Positions 33,383-41,397 of a DNA stretch of 64,000 bases are shown here, in pieces (within the stretch, counting starts at the first letter, position 1; every line of letters starts with the position of its first letter). The stretch lies in NCBI GenBank assembly GCA_034664085.1, contig JAXDII010000099.1:1-64000 (forward strand), given 5' to 3'. Made by a program: the position numbers and the translations under genes. Under the pieces are notes generated by a model, which was not told where the DNA came from, searched no databases, and worked only from the letters and a program-made list of their open reading frames with translations. Source of the DNA: JACVRW01 sp034664085. Its GTDB lineage: Bacteria > Actinomycetota > Thermoleophilia > Solirubrobacterales > Thermoleophilaceae.

Positions 33383-33807
33383 TCAGTGGAGGCGGCCGGT
33401 ACTGCCCCGGCGTCCGCGGAACACCATCCCGATGCTTGCTACGAGTGTTCCCGTCGGAGTCTGATCTCGGCGACCGGATCGGTCAGTCCGCGGGGTACGT
33501 CCCCGGCGCCATACCCTCCTGAAATGTCCCTCGGCGGCCGAGGGTCCTGCCGCCGAGGTGATCCCGCTGTATGAAGCCGCTAATCCGGATCGCGGGCTAC
33601 CCGGTGCGACTCCCTCGGCTACTTAATTAAGCAGCGAGGGCGAACTCGTGATTACGGTCCGCACATATGGTTTTCCGGGATCATTTAACGAGGCCAACCC
33701 GGAGTCCTCGACTCGCCACATCGGGACGATCAAGCTCCACGTCGAAGCTGATTCGCCCCCTTGTTGCCTCCCCAAGTCTAGCGTCGCCGCTGCCACACTT
33801 GACTGTG
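33383..33807 (+). other. 425-base non-coding stretch with alternative hairpins (candidate structured RNA or leader)
   Basis: No convincing gene is present. Structures seen on the plus strand: CGGGG/CCCCG at 33491-33505; CCCTCGG/CCGAGGG (33528-33544), and the competing CCTCGGCGGC/GCCGCCGAGG (33529-33558), which cannot form together with it; CCCTCG/CGAGGG at 33612-33640 enclosing the perfect palindrome CTTAATTAAG (33622-33631). Mutually exclusive stems and high structure suggest a regulated leader of the M50 protease gene or a small RNA. I do not recognise a known riboswitch class. Transcription is not proven. Confidence 0.4.
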
Positions 33808-34632
33808 ATGCAACCGCAGCCGAGCTACCCGCTTCCGGCCCCACGCGACGGCAACAGGCCGGCCTGGCGGCGCGCCCTGGGCGCGCTGGCGGCGCTCGGA
33901 TTCCTGGCGTTCAAGTTCGCGGCCAAGCTCAAGGCGCTCCTGCTGCTGCTCCCGAAGCTGAAGCTGTTCACGACCTCCGCGTCGATGCTCGTCTCGATCG
34001 GCGCGTACACGCTGATCTGGGGCTGGAAGTTCGCGGTCGGCTTCGTGCTGCTCCTGCTCGTGCACGAGATGGGGCACGTGTTCCAGCTGCGCCGCGAGGG
34101 CATCCCGGCGTCGGCGCCGATGTTCATCCCGTTCCTGGGCGCCATGGTGGCGATGAAGCAGCTGCCCAAGGACGCGGCGGCCGAGGCGCGGGTCGGGCTG
34201 GCGGGGCCGGTGCTCGGCTCGCTGGCGGCGCTGGCTCCGGTGGCGCTCTACGGGCTCACCGGCGACGAGCTGTTCAAGGCGCTCGCGTTCGTCGGCTTCT
34301 TCCTCAACCTGTTCAACCTGCTGCCCGTGCTGCCTCTAGACGGCGGCCGCGCGATGGCGGCGCTGTCGCCGTGGATGTGGCTGGTGGGCTACGCCCTGCT
34401 GATCGCTGCCACGTTCGCGTTCCCGAACCCCATCATGCTGCTGATCCTGCTGTTCGGCGGGCTCGAGACCTGGCGGCGCTGGCGGGCACGCAAGTCGCCC
34501 GAGGCGCGCGCGTTCCACCGCGTCCGGCCGGCGACGCGCGCGGTGATCGCGGTGGTCTACCTGGGCCTGGCCGCGGCGCTCGCCGTGGGCATGGACGCCA
34601 CCTACGTGGACCGGGACTTCGGGGACGTCTAG
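33808..34632 (+). CDS. Site-2-protease-like M50 family metalloprotease
   Basis: The 274-residue membrane protein has the M50 motifs: LLLVHEMGHVFQL (HEXXH) near 82 and NLLPVLPLDGGRAM (NXXPXXPLDGG) near 172, which together bind zinc. It has about six helices. ATG at 33808 (MQPQPSYP) is the plausible start; a GTG lies one codon upstream. The N terminus before the helices is short and Pro-rich. Such proteases release membrane-held regulators or process remnant signal peptides. No anti-sigma partner is adjacent. The 425-base leader upstream suggests control of expression at RNA level (inference). Confidence 0.93.
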   Translation: MQPQPSYPLPAPRDGNRPAWRRALGALAALGFLAFKFAAKLKALLLLLPKLKLFTTSASMLVSIGAYTLIWGWKFAVGFVLLLLVHEMGHVFQLRREGIPASAPMFIPFLGAMVAMKQLPKDAAAEARVGLAGPVLGSLAALAPVALYGLTGDELFKALAFVGFFLNLFNLLPVLPLDGGRAMAALSPWMWLVGYALLIAATFAFPNPIMLLILLFGGLETWRRWRARKSPEARAFHRVRPATRAVIAVVYLGLAAALAVGMDATYVDRDFGDV

Positions 34633-34635
34633 GGG

Positions 34636-34735
34636 ATCCGCGGGGGTCGCCCCCTAGGGGCGATTCCCAATTGTCTGACGGGCCTGGTGGCGGCAGTCTC
34701 GATGGCGGAAACTCGACCGTCATCGGAGGATCGAC
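34636..34735. promoter_or_regulatory. Intergenic region with GC hairpin and pre-ribosome-site hairpin
   Basis: After the M50 stop there is GGGGGTCGCCCCC (around 34645), a relative of the GNRA-type hairpins elsewhere. Before the next gene GATGGCGG (34701-34708) and CCGTCATC (34717-34724) form an 8 bp stem with one G-T pair, immediately followed by GGAGGA (34725-34730) and the ATG at 34736. The stem ends right at the ribosome site and could modulate translation of the PspC/LiaF gene. Confidence 0.4.
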
Positions 34736-35872
34736 ATGGACGCACACGACACCCAGCCCAACGGACCGCAAGAGGAGCCCGCCGTGGAGGGCCCGCCCGA
34801 AAAGCGCCTGACCCGCTCGCGCAGCAACCGCGTCATCGGCGGCGTCTGCGGCGGGATGGGCCGCTACTTCAACATCGACCCGATCTTCTTCCGCATCGGC
34901 GCGGTCGCGCTGGCGTTCGTCGGCGGCGCGGGGCTGCTGCTCTATCTGGCCGCGCTGCTCCTGATGCCGAACGAAGGCGACGCCGCGCTCGTGGCGCCTG
35001 GGACGCAGGGACGCAACCGGGGGCTCGTGATCACGGGCGTCGTGGTGCTGCTGCTCGTGGCGTGGCCCTTTCTTCTCGGGGGCGGCCTCATCCTTGCGGG
35101 CATTGGGATCCCGCTCGCCCTTCTGGTCGGTGCCGGGGTGCTCGTGTGGTGGCTCGTCTCCGGCGAAGGTCCCAGCGGCGACGCCCGCGACATCGCCCGG
35201 CGCTCGGCGCTCGGCATCGGCGTACTCATCCTCTGCGGCATCCTCGCCCTCGCGGGCGCGTTCGCGGCAGCACTGGGCCCTGACTGGATCGTCGCCGTGG
35301 TGGTCATCGCCGCCGGCGGCGCGATCGTGGCCGGCGCCTTCCTGAAGCCGGTCCGCTGGCTCGTGCTGCCGGCGGTCACCCTCGCTCTGGCGGCTGGCAC
35401 CGTGGCCGCCGCCGGCATCAGCCTGGACGGAGGCGTCGGGCAGCGGGAGTACCGCCCCGCTTCCACCGCCGACATGCTGGACCGCTACGAGCTCGGCATC
35501 GGCGAGCTGGAGGTGGACCTGCAGGACACCGAGCTGCCCCCGGGCGACGTGCACCTGCGCATCGACCTCGGCGTCGGCGAGGCGCGCGTGATCGTGCCCG
35601 ACGGCGTCTGCGTCGCGACCGACGCGCAGGTTGGAATGGGCAACGTGCGCATCTTCGGACGCGACAACGACGGCATCGACGTGGACGTCCGCAGCGCGCC
35701 CGAGCGCCCGCCGGGCACCACCCGGCTGCTGCTGCAGGCCGACATCGGGATGGGCGAGCTCAGGGTCCAGGACCCCCGCGGGGAGTTCCCCTTCCGCGAC
35801 GTGCGCTTCGGGGAGTTCGACGACGAGCGCTCCGCGACGTGCCCGGCCGGCGGAGCGCGGACGAGCGGCTAG
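34736..35872 (+). CDS. PspC/LiaF-like membrane protein
   Basis: The 378-residue protein has an N-terminal PspC domain (SRSNRVIGGVCGGMGRYFN, IDPIFFRIGAVALAFVGG; residues about 27-75), about six membrane helices, and a C-terminal beta-rich domain (YELGIGELEVDLQDTE near 256, DLGVGEARVIVPDGVC near 282) matching the LiaF-type repeats. LiaF-like proteins sense envelope damage and inhibit a histidine kinase. ATG is preceded by GGAGGA. It is the first gene of an operon with a 59-residue membrane protein, a PspC-histidine kinase and a response regulator, so a three-component envelope stress system is likely. Confidence 0.93.
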   Translation: MDAHDTQPNGPQEEPAVEGPPEKRLTRSRSNRVIGGVCGGMGRYFNIDPIFFRIGAVALAFVGGAGLLLYLAALLLMPNEGDAALVAPGTQGRNRGLVITGVVVLLLVAWPFLLGGGLILAGIGIPLALLVGAGVLVWWLVSGEGPSGDARDIARRSALGIGVLILCGILALAGAFAAALGPDWIVAVVVIAAGGAIVAGAFLKPVRWLVLPAVTLALAAGTVAAAGISLDGGVGQREYRPASTADMLDRYELGIGELEVDLQDTELPPGDVHLRIDLGVGEARVIVPDGVCVATDAQVGMGNVRIFGRDNDGIDVDVRSAPERPPGTTRLLLQADIGMGELRVQDPRGEFPFRDVRFGEFDDERSATCPAGGARTSG

Positions 35873-36051
35873 TGCGCGGCGGGCCCGACATCTCAGCGCT
35901 GGTGGCGGGCCTCGCCGTGCTGGTCCTGGGCGGCGTGCTGCTGCTCGACGCACTCCACGTGTTCGACCTCACCTTCGCGGTGTTCGCGCCGGTCGCGTGC
36001 GCCGCCGCGGGAGCGATCCTGCTGGTCACCGGGCTGAGCCGGGGACAATGA
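35872..36051 (+). CDS. 59-residue two-helix membrane protein of the PspC/LiaF operon
   Basis: The start GTG at 35872 overlaps the TAG of the preceding gene (TAGTG), showing translational coupling. The protein has two helices: ALVAGLAVLVLGGVLLLDAL and FAPVACAAAGAILLVTGL, with little else. It has no family I can name. It lies between the LiaF-like sensor and the histidine kinase (7 bases before the kinase start), so it may be a small accessory of the signalling complex. The longer in-frame reading upstream would overlap the coding end of the preceding gene and is less likely. Confidence 0.8.
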   Translation: MRGGPDISALVAGLAVLVLGGVLLLDALHVFDLTFAVFAPVACAAAGAILLVTGLSRGQ

Positions 36052-36058
36052 CCCCCGG

Positions 36059-37345
36059 ATGAGCGCCGGCTCCCATACGGGCTCCCGCCTCGGGACCCTG
36101 CGCCGCGACCGCTCCAGCGGCTGGCTCGGCGGGGTGGCCGCCGGCATCGCCCGCCGCTACGGGGTCGACCCGGCGCTGGTGCGGGTCGCGTTCGTGGTGG
36201 CCACCGCCGCCGGCGGCTTCGGGGTCGCCCTCTACGCGCTCGGGTGGCTGGTGATCCCGGCGGGCGACGCGCCCGGGCGGCGCCGTCTGCCCACCGGCCG
36301 CGGCGCCGTGGAGGTGGCGATCGGCACCGGCCTGCTGCTGCTGAGCGTCCTGCTCGCGTTCCGCGGCCTCGGCCTCTGGTTCTCGGACGCGATCGTGTGG
36401 CCGCTCGTGCTGATCGCCAGCGGCGGGGCGCTGATCTGGCGCGGCTCGGCGGCGCCCGCCGCCCTGCCGGCCGCGGCCACGCCCGGCGTGCCGGGCGCGA
36501 CGGCGAACCGGCCGGCGGCGGAAGCGCCGCCGGGGGCCGCGGAGGCCGCGCCGCGCGAGTCGCTTCAGGCGCGCACCTTCTCCGCGGTCTCGCGCACGGG
36601 CATCGGCATCGCGCTCGTGATCGCCGCCGGCTTCGCCTTCCTGCAGGCGACCGGCGCGCTCGGCGCGGCCCGCGACGTGCTGCTCGCTGTGATCGCCGCG
36701 GTGGTGGTGCTCGCCGTGATCTTCGCGCCCTGGGTCGTGCGGCTGCTCCACTCGCTGACGGAGGAGCGCTCCGAGCGCATCCGCTCCCAGGAGCGCGCCG
36801 AGGTGGCCGCCCACCTGCACGACTCGGTGCTCCAGACGCTCGCGCTGGTGCAGCGCTCCGACGACCCTCAGCAGGTGGCGGCGCTGGCCCGGCGCCAGGA
36901 ACGCGAGCTGCGCGCCTGGCTCGCGGGGCGGCCCGCCCCCGGGCAGGCGGCCCGGCTGGCGCCGGCGCTCGAGGCCGCGGCGGCCGCCGTCGAGGACGAC
37001 CACGGCGTCCCGGTGGAGGTGGTCGTGGTGGGCGACCGCCCCCTCGACCCCGCGCTCGAGGCGGTGGTCGCCGCCGCGCGCGAGGCGATGACGAACGCCG
37101 CCAAGTTCGGCGGCGGCTCGCCCGTCGACGTCTACGCCGAGTGCACGCCGGCGGCGCTCCAGGTGTTCGTGCGCGACCGCGGGCCGGGCTTCGATCCCGA
37201 GTCGACGCCCGCCGACCGCCGCGGCGTGCGCGAGTCGATCGTGGGCCGCATGGAGCGCCACGGCGGACGCGCCCGCATCACCAGCGGCGCCGGCATCGGC
37301 ACCGAGGTCGAGCTGGTGCTGGAGGGCGACCGTGAGCGCCGCTGA
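36059..37345 (+). CDS. PspC-domain histidine kinase (HisKA_3 / NarL-type)
   Basis: The 428-residue kinase carries an N-terminal PspC domain (SGWLGGVAAGIARRYGVDPA, residues about 20-39, then helices near 45-70) and about five membrane helices up to about 230. The phospho-acceptor box is AEVAAHLHDSVLQTLALV near 248 (His). The ATP-binding part has REAMTNAAKFGG near 341 and DRGPGFDPES near 375. PspC as the sensing part with NarL-type output is seen in actinobacteria. The upstream PspC/LiaF gene and the downstream LuxR response regulator complete the system. The stop overlaps the regulator start by 14 bases. Confidence 0.94.
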   Translation: MSAGSHTGSRLGTLRRDRSSGWLGGVAAGIARRYGVDPALVRVAFVVATAAGGFGVALYALGWLVIPAGDAPGRRRLPTGRGAVEVAIGTGLLLLSVLLAFRGLGLWFSDAIVWPLVLIASGGALIWRGSAAPAALPAAATPGVPGATANRPAAEAPPGAAEAAPRESLQARTFSAVSRTGIGIALVIAAGFAFLQATGALGAARDVLLAVIAAVVVLAVIFAPWVVRLLHSLTEERSERIRSQERAEVAAHLHDSVLQTLALVQRSDDPQQVAALARRQERELRAWLAGRPAPGQAARLAPALEAAAAAVEDDHGVPVEVVVVGDRPLDPALEAVVAAAREAMTNAAKFGGGSPVDVYAECTPAALQVFVRDRGPGFDPESTPADRRGVRESIVGRMERHGGRARITSGAGIGTEVELVLEGDRERR

Positions 37346-37976
37346 GCCGCGCGTCGTCATCGTGGACGACCACAAGCTGTTCCGGTCCGGCGTGCGCGCG
37401 GAGCTGGAGCCCCTGCTGGAGATCCTGGCCGAGGCCGGCACCGTGGAGGAGGCCGAGGCGGCCATCGCCGGCCACGAGCCGGACGTCGTGCTGCTGGACG
37501 TGCACATGCCCGGCGGGGGCGGCGTCGAGGTGATCCGGCGCGCCGCGGCCGCCGGGCTGCGGCCGACGTTCCTGGCGCTGTCGGTGTCGGACGCCGCCGA
37601 GGACGTGATCGCCGTGATCCGGGCGGGCGCGCGAGGCTACGTCACGAAGAACATCGCTCCGGCCGAGCTGGCCGACGCCGTCCGGCGCGTGCACGAGGGC
37701 GACGCAGTGTTCTCCCCGCGACTCGCCGGCTTCGTGCTCGACGCGTTCACCGGCCCGGCGCCCCAGCCGGAGACCGAGCTGGACCTGCTGACCCCGCGCG
37801 AGCGCGAGGTGCTTCAGCACATCGCGCGCGGCTACATGTACAAGGAGATCGCGCTGCGTCTGGACATCTCGCCCAAGACGGTCGAGGCGCACGTCTCCTC
37901 GGTGCTGCGCAAGCTGCAGCTGTCGAGCCGCCACGAGCTGACGCGCTGGGCGGCCGACCGCGGGATCGGCATCTAG
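37332..37976 (+). CDS. LuxR/NarL-type response regulator
   Basis: The 214-residue regulator has a receiver domain (about 7-122) with acidic pocket VDDHK at 11-15, phospho-acceptor Asp56 in DVVLLDVHMPG, and Lys in YVTKNIA. The DNA-binding domain (about 148-214) has LTPREREVLQHIARGYMYKE, IALRLDISPKTVEAHVSSVL, typical GerE helix-turn-helix. The start GTG at 37332 lies inside the kinase gene (14-base overlap), so the two are translated together. It is the cognate partner of the PspC kinase. Targets cannot be read, but autoregulation of the operon is usual in this family. Confidence 0.95.
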   Translation: MSAAEPRVVIVDDHKLFRSGVRAELEPLLEILAEAGTVEEAEAAIAGHEPDVVLLDVHMPGGGGVEVIRRAAAAGLRPTFLALSVSDAAEDVIAVIRAGARGYVTKNIAPAELADAVRRVHEGDAVFSPRLAGFVLDAFTGPAPQPETELDLLTPREREVLQHIARGYMYKEIALRLDISPKTVEAHVSSVLRKLQLSSRHELTRWAADRGIGI

Positions 37977-38023
37977 CGCCCACGCGGCTTGACCTGGCCC
38001 CCGCTCGGCCTAGCGAGGTAGGC

Positions 38024-38734
38024 ATGGCCAGTCAGCGAGTCACGAGAATCCTCTGCGTCGCGGACCCGCGCGGAGCCGCGTTTCTGCAGGGGCTCCGCGA
38101 GGCCGCGCAGGACCTCGACGTGCACGCGCTCGCCGTCGTCGGCGAGCTGGGCGAGGGCCAGGACGGCGCCAGGGACTACCGGGCGACCATGCGTGCCCTG
38201 GGTGAATGCGAGCTGCCCACCTATTGGGTGCCCGGTCCCGAGGACGCCCCGGTCTCCGCGTACCTGCGCGAGGCATACAACATGGAGACCGTCTTCCCGC
38301 TGCTGCACGGCGTGCACGGCACGGCGGCCTTCGCGCCCGACGGGCACCTTCTGTTCGCCGGGCTCGGCGGAGAGGTGGACGACGACCCCGACAGCGAGCG
38401 GGACGAGATCGGCCGCCTGCGCTATCCGCGCTGGGAGGCCGAGTACCGCCTGAAGCTGCTGCGCGAGCTGGACGAGCACTCCGTCACGCTGCTGTTCTCG
38501 ACGCCGCCCTTGCACAAGGGCGAGGGCGTCGGGACGAGCGAGGTCCTGACCGAGCTCGTCGGCACCTACCGGGCGCGGCTCGTCGTCTGCGGCGGCGAGC
38601 GCGGCCACTGGCTGATCGGCCGCAGCATCATCGTCGCACCGGGCAGCCTCGAGGACGGCCACTACGCACTTGTCGACCTGCATAGCCGCGAGGTGGAGCT
38701 GGAGCAGCTGGCCGCCGCGCCGGCGAAAGGATGA
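38024..38734 (+). CDS. Metallophosphatase-like protein with altered active site
   Basis: The 236-residue protein has the calcineurin-fold layout but not the usual metal ligands. The first motif is ILCVADPRGA (normally D-X-H), the second VVGELGEGQD (normally GDXXD) and the third WVPGPEDAP (normally GNH). The segments HGVHGTAAFAPDGHLLFAGL and YPRWEAEYRLKLLRELDEH are typical of a conserved actinobacterial subgroup. Asp, His and Asn ligands missing or shifted suggest loss of catalysis, so a binding or scaffold function is possible (inference). Next to it is hsp20, starting 11 bases downstream, which hints at a stress-linked pair. Confidence 0.85.
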   Translation: MASQRVTRILCVADPRGAAFLQGLREAAQDLDVHALAVVGELGEGQDGARDYRATMRALGECELPTYWVPGPEDAPVSAYLREAYNMETVFPLLHGVHGTAAFAPDGHLLFAGLGGEVDDDPDSERDEIGRLRYPRWEAEYRLKLLRELDEHSVTLLFSTPPLHKGEGVGTSEVLTELVGTYRARLVVCGGERGHWLIGRSIIVAPGSLEDGHYALVDLHSREVELEQLAAAPAKG

Positions 38735-38745
38735 AGGAGGAGACC

Positions 38746-39195
38746 ATGGCCCTGCCCGCCCCCACCCCCGCGTTCCGCGAGCTCGACGACCTGCACAGGC
38801 GGATGGAGCAGCTGATGGCCGGGACCTGGGGAGACGGCCTGGACGCCGGCGTCTCGGCTTGGTCGCCCCCCGTGGACATCGAGGAGACCGAGGACGCCTG
38901 GATCGTCGAGGCCGACCTGCCCGGTGCGGACAAGGACGACATCGACATCGAGGTCCACGACGGCCAGGTGCGCGTCTCCGGAGAGATCAAGGAGCGCGAG
39001 CGCAGCGGGATCCTGCGCCGCCGCTCACGACCGGTCGGACGCTTCGAGTACCGCGTGGCGCTCCCCGGCCAGACCGATCCGGAGAACGTCGACGCCTCGC
39101 TCGACGGCGGCGTGCTCAGGCTGCGCATCCCGAAGCCCGAGCAAGCGCGGCCGCACCGCATCGAGGTGACCTCGAGCGGTGACGGCGCGAGCTAG
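38746..39195 (+). CDS. Hsp20 / alpha-crystallin family small heat-shock protein
   Basis: The 149-residue protein is a small heat-shock chaperone. The alpha-crystallin domain covers about 47-140 (AWSPPVDIEETEDAWIVEAD-like at the start, then EVHDGQVRVSGEIKE, FEYRVALPGQTDPENVDASL, and GVLRLRIPKPEQ at the end, which supplies the I-X-I-type C-terminal contact). ATG at 38746 is chosen over an ATG at 38731 because GGAGG at 38736-38740 lies 5 bases before it. It binds unfolding proteins without ATP. Its stop is directly adjacent to the smpB stop on the other strand. It lies 11 bases after the metallophosphatase-like gene. Confidence 0.95.
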   Translation: MALPAPTPAFRELDDLHRRMEQLMAGTWGDGLDAGVSAWSPPVDIEETEDAWIVEADLPGADKDDIDIEVHDGQVRVSGEIKERERSGILRRRSRPVGRFEYRVALPGQTDPENVDASLDGGVLRLRIPKPEQARPHRIEVTSSGDGAS

Positions 39196-39666
39196 CTAGC
39201 GCTCCGACATCGCGCGGTCGATCTCCCGCTTCTGGTCGCGGTCCTTGATCGAGCGGCGCTTGTCGTGCATGTCCTTGCCCTTGGCGACCGCCAGCTCGAC
39301 CTTGGCGCGCGAACCGCTGAAGTACACGCGCGTGGGCACGATCGTCAGGCCCTTCTCGGCGGTCTTGCCGGTCAGGCGCTCGATCTCGCGGCGGTGCAGC
39401 AGCAGCTTGCGCGGGCGCTCGGGCTCGTGGTTCTCGCGCGCCGGGTCATACGGGGCGATGTGCATGTTGCGCAGCCACACCTCGCCCTCGCGCACCTCGG
39501 CGTAGGCGTCCTTGAGCTGCACCGAGCCGTTGCGCAGGGACTTCACCTCTGATCCCTGCAGCACGATGCCGGCCTCGAGCTTCTCGAGCAGGTTGTACCG
39601 GAACGCGGCCTGGCGATTGGTCGCCACGTCGCCTGCCGCCGCCTTGCGCTTGCGCTTCTTGGCCAT
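39196..39666 (-). CDS. smpB: SsrA-binding protein SmpB
   Basis: The 156-residue protein is the tmRNA partner in trans-translation. It has the oligonucleotide-binding core (RYNLLEKLEAGIVLQGSEVKS, VQLKDAYAEVREGEVWLRNM, IAPYD, KLLLHRREIERLTGKTAEKG, YFSGSRAKVELAVAKGKDMHDKRRS) and a basic tail that enters the ribosome A site. The tmRNA gene is not in the window. smpB is the last gene of the minus-strand ftsE-ftsX-ctpA-RNase R series, six bases after the RNase stop. Pairing with an RNase R-like enzyme makes sense because RNase R degrades the mRNA freed by tmRNA action. Confidence 0.97.
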   Translation of the reverse strand: MAKKRKRKAAAGDVATNRQAAFRYNLLEKLEAGIVLQGSEVKSLRNGSVQLKDAYAEVREGEVWLRNMHIAPYDPARENHEPERPRKLLLHRREIERLTGKTAEKGLTIVPTRVYFSGSRAKVELAVAKGKDMHDKRRSIKDRDQKREIDRAMSER

Positions 39667-39672
39667 GGCTCG

Positions 39673-41397
39673 CTACGAGTATGCATCGGCGGGCGAGAGA
39701 TCGACTCGCCCACGCGCGGTTTCGACCCGGTCCACCACTACCTCGATCGTGTCCCCCAGCCGCAGCCTGCGGCCGGAGCTCTCCGCCTCGAGTGCAGTGC
39801 CGAGCTCGTTGAGCGTCCACCACCCGCGCAGCCTGCGGACCGGCAGCATGCCCTCGAAGCCCTCGTCGCCGAAGCGCACGAAGGCGCCCTTCTCGATCAG
39901 GCCGACGACCTCGCCGGAGAAGACAGGCGGCGCGGCGGGGTCCGCGTCGGCAAGCCGCCGCTCGAGCAGGAAGGCCATGCACACGTCGTCAGCGCCCCGC
40001 TCGATCTTCATCGCGGCCCGCTCCGCCGCCGACGACTCGACGCCGGCCTCGTCCAGCTCGTGCGGCGGCTGGGCGGCGTTGTCGATGCCGAGGCCCTGCA
40101 GCAGCGCCCGGTGTGCCACCACGTCCGGGTAGCGCCTGATCGGCGACGTGAAGTGGCAGTAGCGCGGGCTGGCCAGCCCGGCGTGGCCGAGGCTCTTCGG
40201 CGAGTAGTAGGCCTGCTTGAGCGCGCGCAGCACGAGCACGCCGGGCGCGATCCGGCCGCCCGACTCGCGCGCGACGATGCGCGAGACCTCGGCCACGAGG
40301 TCGGCCGCCTGCTGCGGGGTCATGTGCTTCGGGACCGGCGGGGTGGCGATGTCGAGGCTCGCGAGCTGCTCGCACAGGAAGGCGACCGACTGCGGGTCAG
40401 GCCGCTCGTGCACGCGGTAGAGCGTCGGCAGGCGGTGATCGGCGAGGTAGCCGGCCACCTGCTCGTTGGCGAGGATCATCAGCTGCTCGATCAGCCGGTG
40501 CGACTCTGTCTGCTCCTCGTACCGGACTCCGGTCACATGTCCCTCGGCGTCGAACTCGAAGGTCGGCTCCGGCGTGCCGATCTCGACGGAGTGGCGGGTC
40601 GCGGCGAGCGCGCTGGCGACCTCGCGCGAGGCCTCGAGCGCCGCAGCCCAGGGCTCCTCGGCGCGGGCGCGCCCTTCGAAGATCTCGTCCACCTCGCCGT
40701 AGGTGAAGCGCCGGTCGCTGCGCACGCGGGAGCGGTGGAAGGACACGCTGCGGACCTCGGCGCCGTGCACCTCCATCTCCACGGTCACGGCGAGCTTCTC
40801 CTCGCCCGGCCGCAGCGAGCAGGCCTGGTTGGACAGCACCTCGGGCAGCATCGGCTCCACCGCGCCGGGCACGTACACGCTCGTCCCACGCCGGTAGGCC
40901 TCGCGCTCGAGCGGGCCGCCCGGCCGCAGGTAGGCGGTCACGTCGGCGATGTGCACCCAGACACGTACGTGGCCGTCCTCGCGCCGCGCCGAGATGGCGT
41001 CGTCGAAGTCGCGGGCGTCCTCGGGGTCGATCGTGAACGTGGGCAGCGCGGTGAGGTCGACGCGTGCGTCGGCGGCGTAGGGCTCCTCCGCGGCGGCCTC
41101 GGCCTCGGCCGTGGCGGCGCGCCCGTAGGAGCGGCGCAGGCCGCGGTCCAGCATCAGGCACTCGAGCACGTCGCGTGCGACGTCGGGCCGCCCGAGCCGG
41201 CGCAGCACGCGCGCGCCGCGCTTGCCGGAGCCGACGAGCACGAGGTCGCCCTCGTTGGCGCCGCCCCGCTCGACTGCGGTGCGCGGGCCGGTGCCGAACA
41301 GCGGCTCGGCCACCAGGAAGCGGCCGCGCTTCTCGAGCACTGCGACGAGCGGCTGGTCCACGCGTCGCGCCGGCCGGCCGCGGACCGCCGCGCTCAC
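39673..41397 (-). CDS. RNase II/RNase R family exoribonuclease
   Basis: The 574-residue protein is an RNB-type 3'-5' exoribonuclease. The catalytic motif is FTIDPEDARDFDDAIS near 120, with HVRVWVHIADVTAYL, GVEPMLPEVLSNQACSL-like and HFTSPIRRYPD near 413. An S1 RNA-binding domain is C-terminal (GEVVGLIEKGAFVRF near 493). It is shorter than Escherichia coli RNase R because the two N-terminal cold-shock domains are reduced or absent. It starts at GTG 41397, overlapping the ctpA stop (GTGA). It pairs with smpB, consistent with mRNA decay after trans-translation. Confidence 0.94.
   Translation of the reverse strand: MSAAVRGRPARRVDQPLVAVLEKRGRFLVAEPLFGTGPRTAVERGGANEGDLVLVGSGKRGARVLRRLGRPDVARDVLECLMLDRGLRRSYGRAATAEAEAAAEEPYAADARVDLTALPTFTIDPEDARDFDDAISARREDGHVRVWVHIADVTAYLRPGGPLEREAYRRGTSVYVPGAVEPMLPEVLSNQACSLRPGEEKLAVTVEMEVHGAEVRSVSFHRSRVRSDRRFTYGEVDEIFEGRARAEEPWAAALEASREVASALAATRHSVEIGTPEPTFEFDAEGHVTGVRYEEQTESHRLIEQLMILANEQVAGYLADHRLPTLYRVHERPDPQSVAFLCEQLASLDIATPPVPKHMTPQQAADLVAEVSRIVARESGGRIAPGVLVLRALKQAYYSPKSLGHAGLASPRYCHFTSPIRRYPDVVAHRALLQGLGIDNAAQPPHELDEAGVESSAAERAAMKIERGADDVCMAFLLERRLADADPAAPPVFSGEVVGLIEKGAFVRFGDEGFEGMLPVRRLRGWWTLNELGTALEAESSGRRLRLGDTIEVVVDRVETARGRVDLSPADAYS

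Noticed and set aside
33623..33844. Minus-strand 73-codon frame in the M50 leader
   Set aside because: No ribosome site, no family similarity, and it overlaps the start of the M50 gene.
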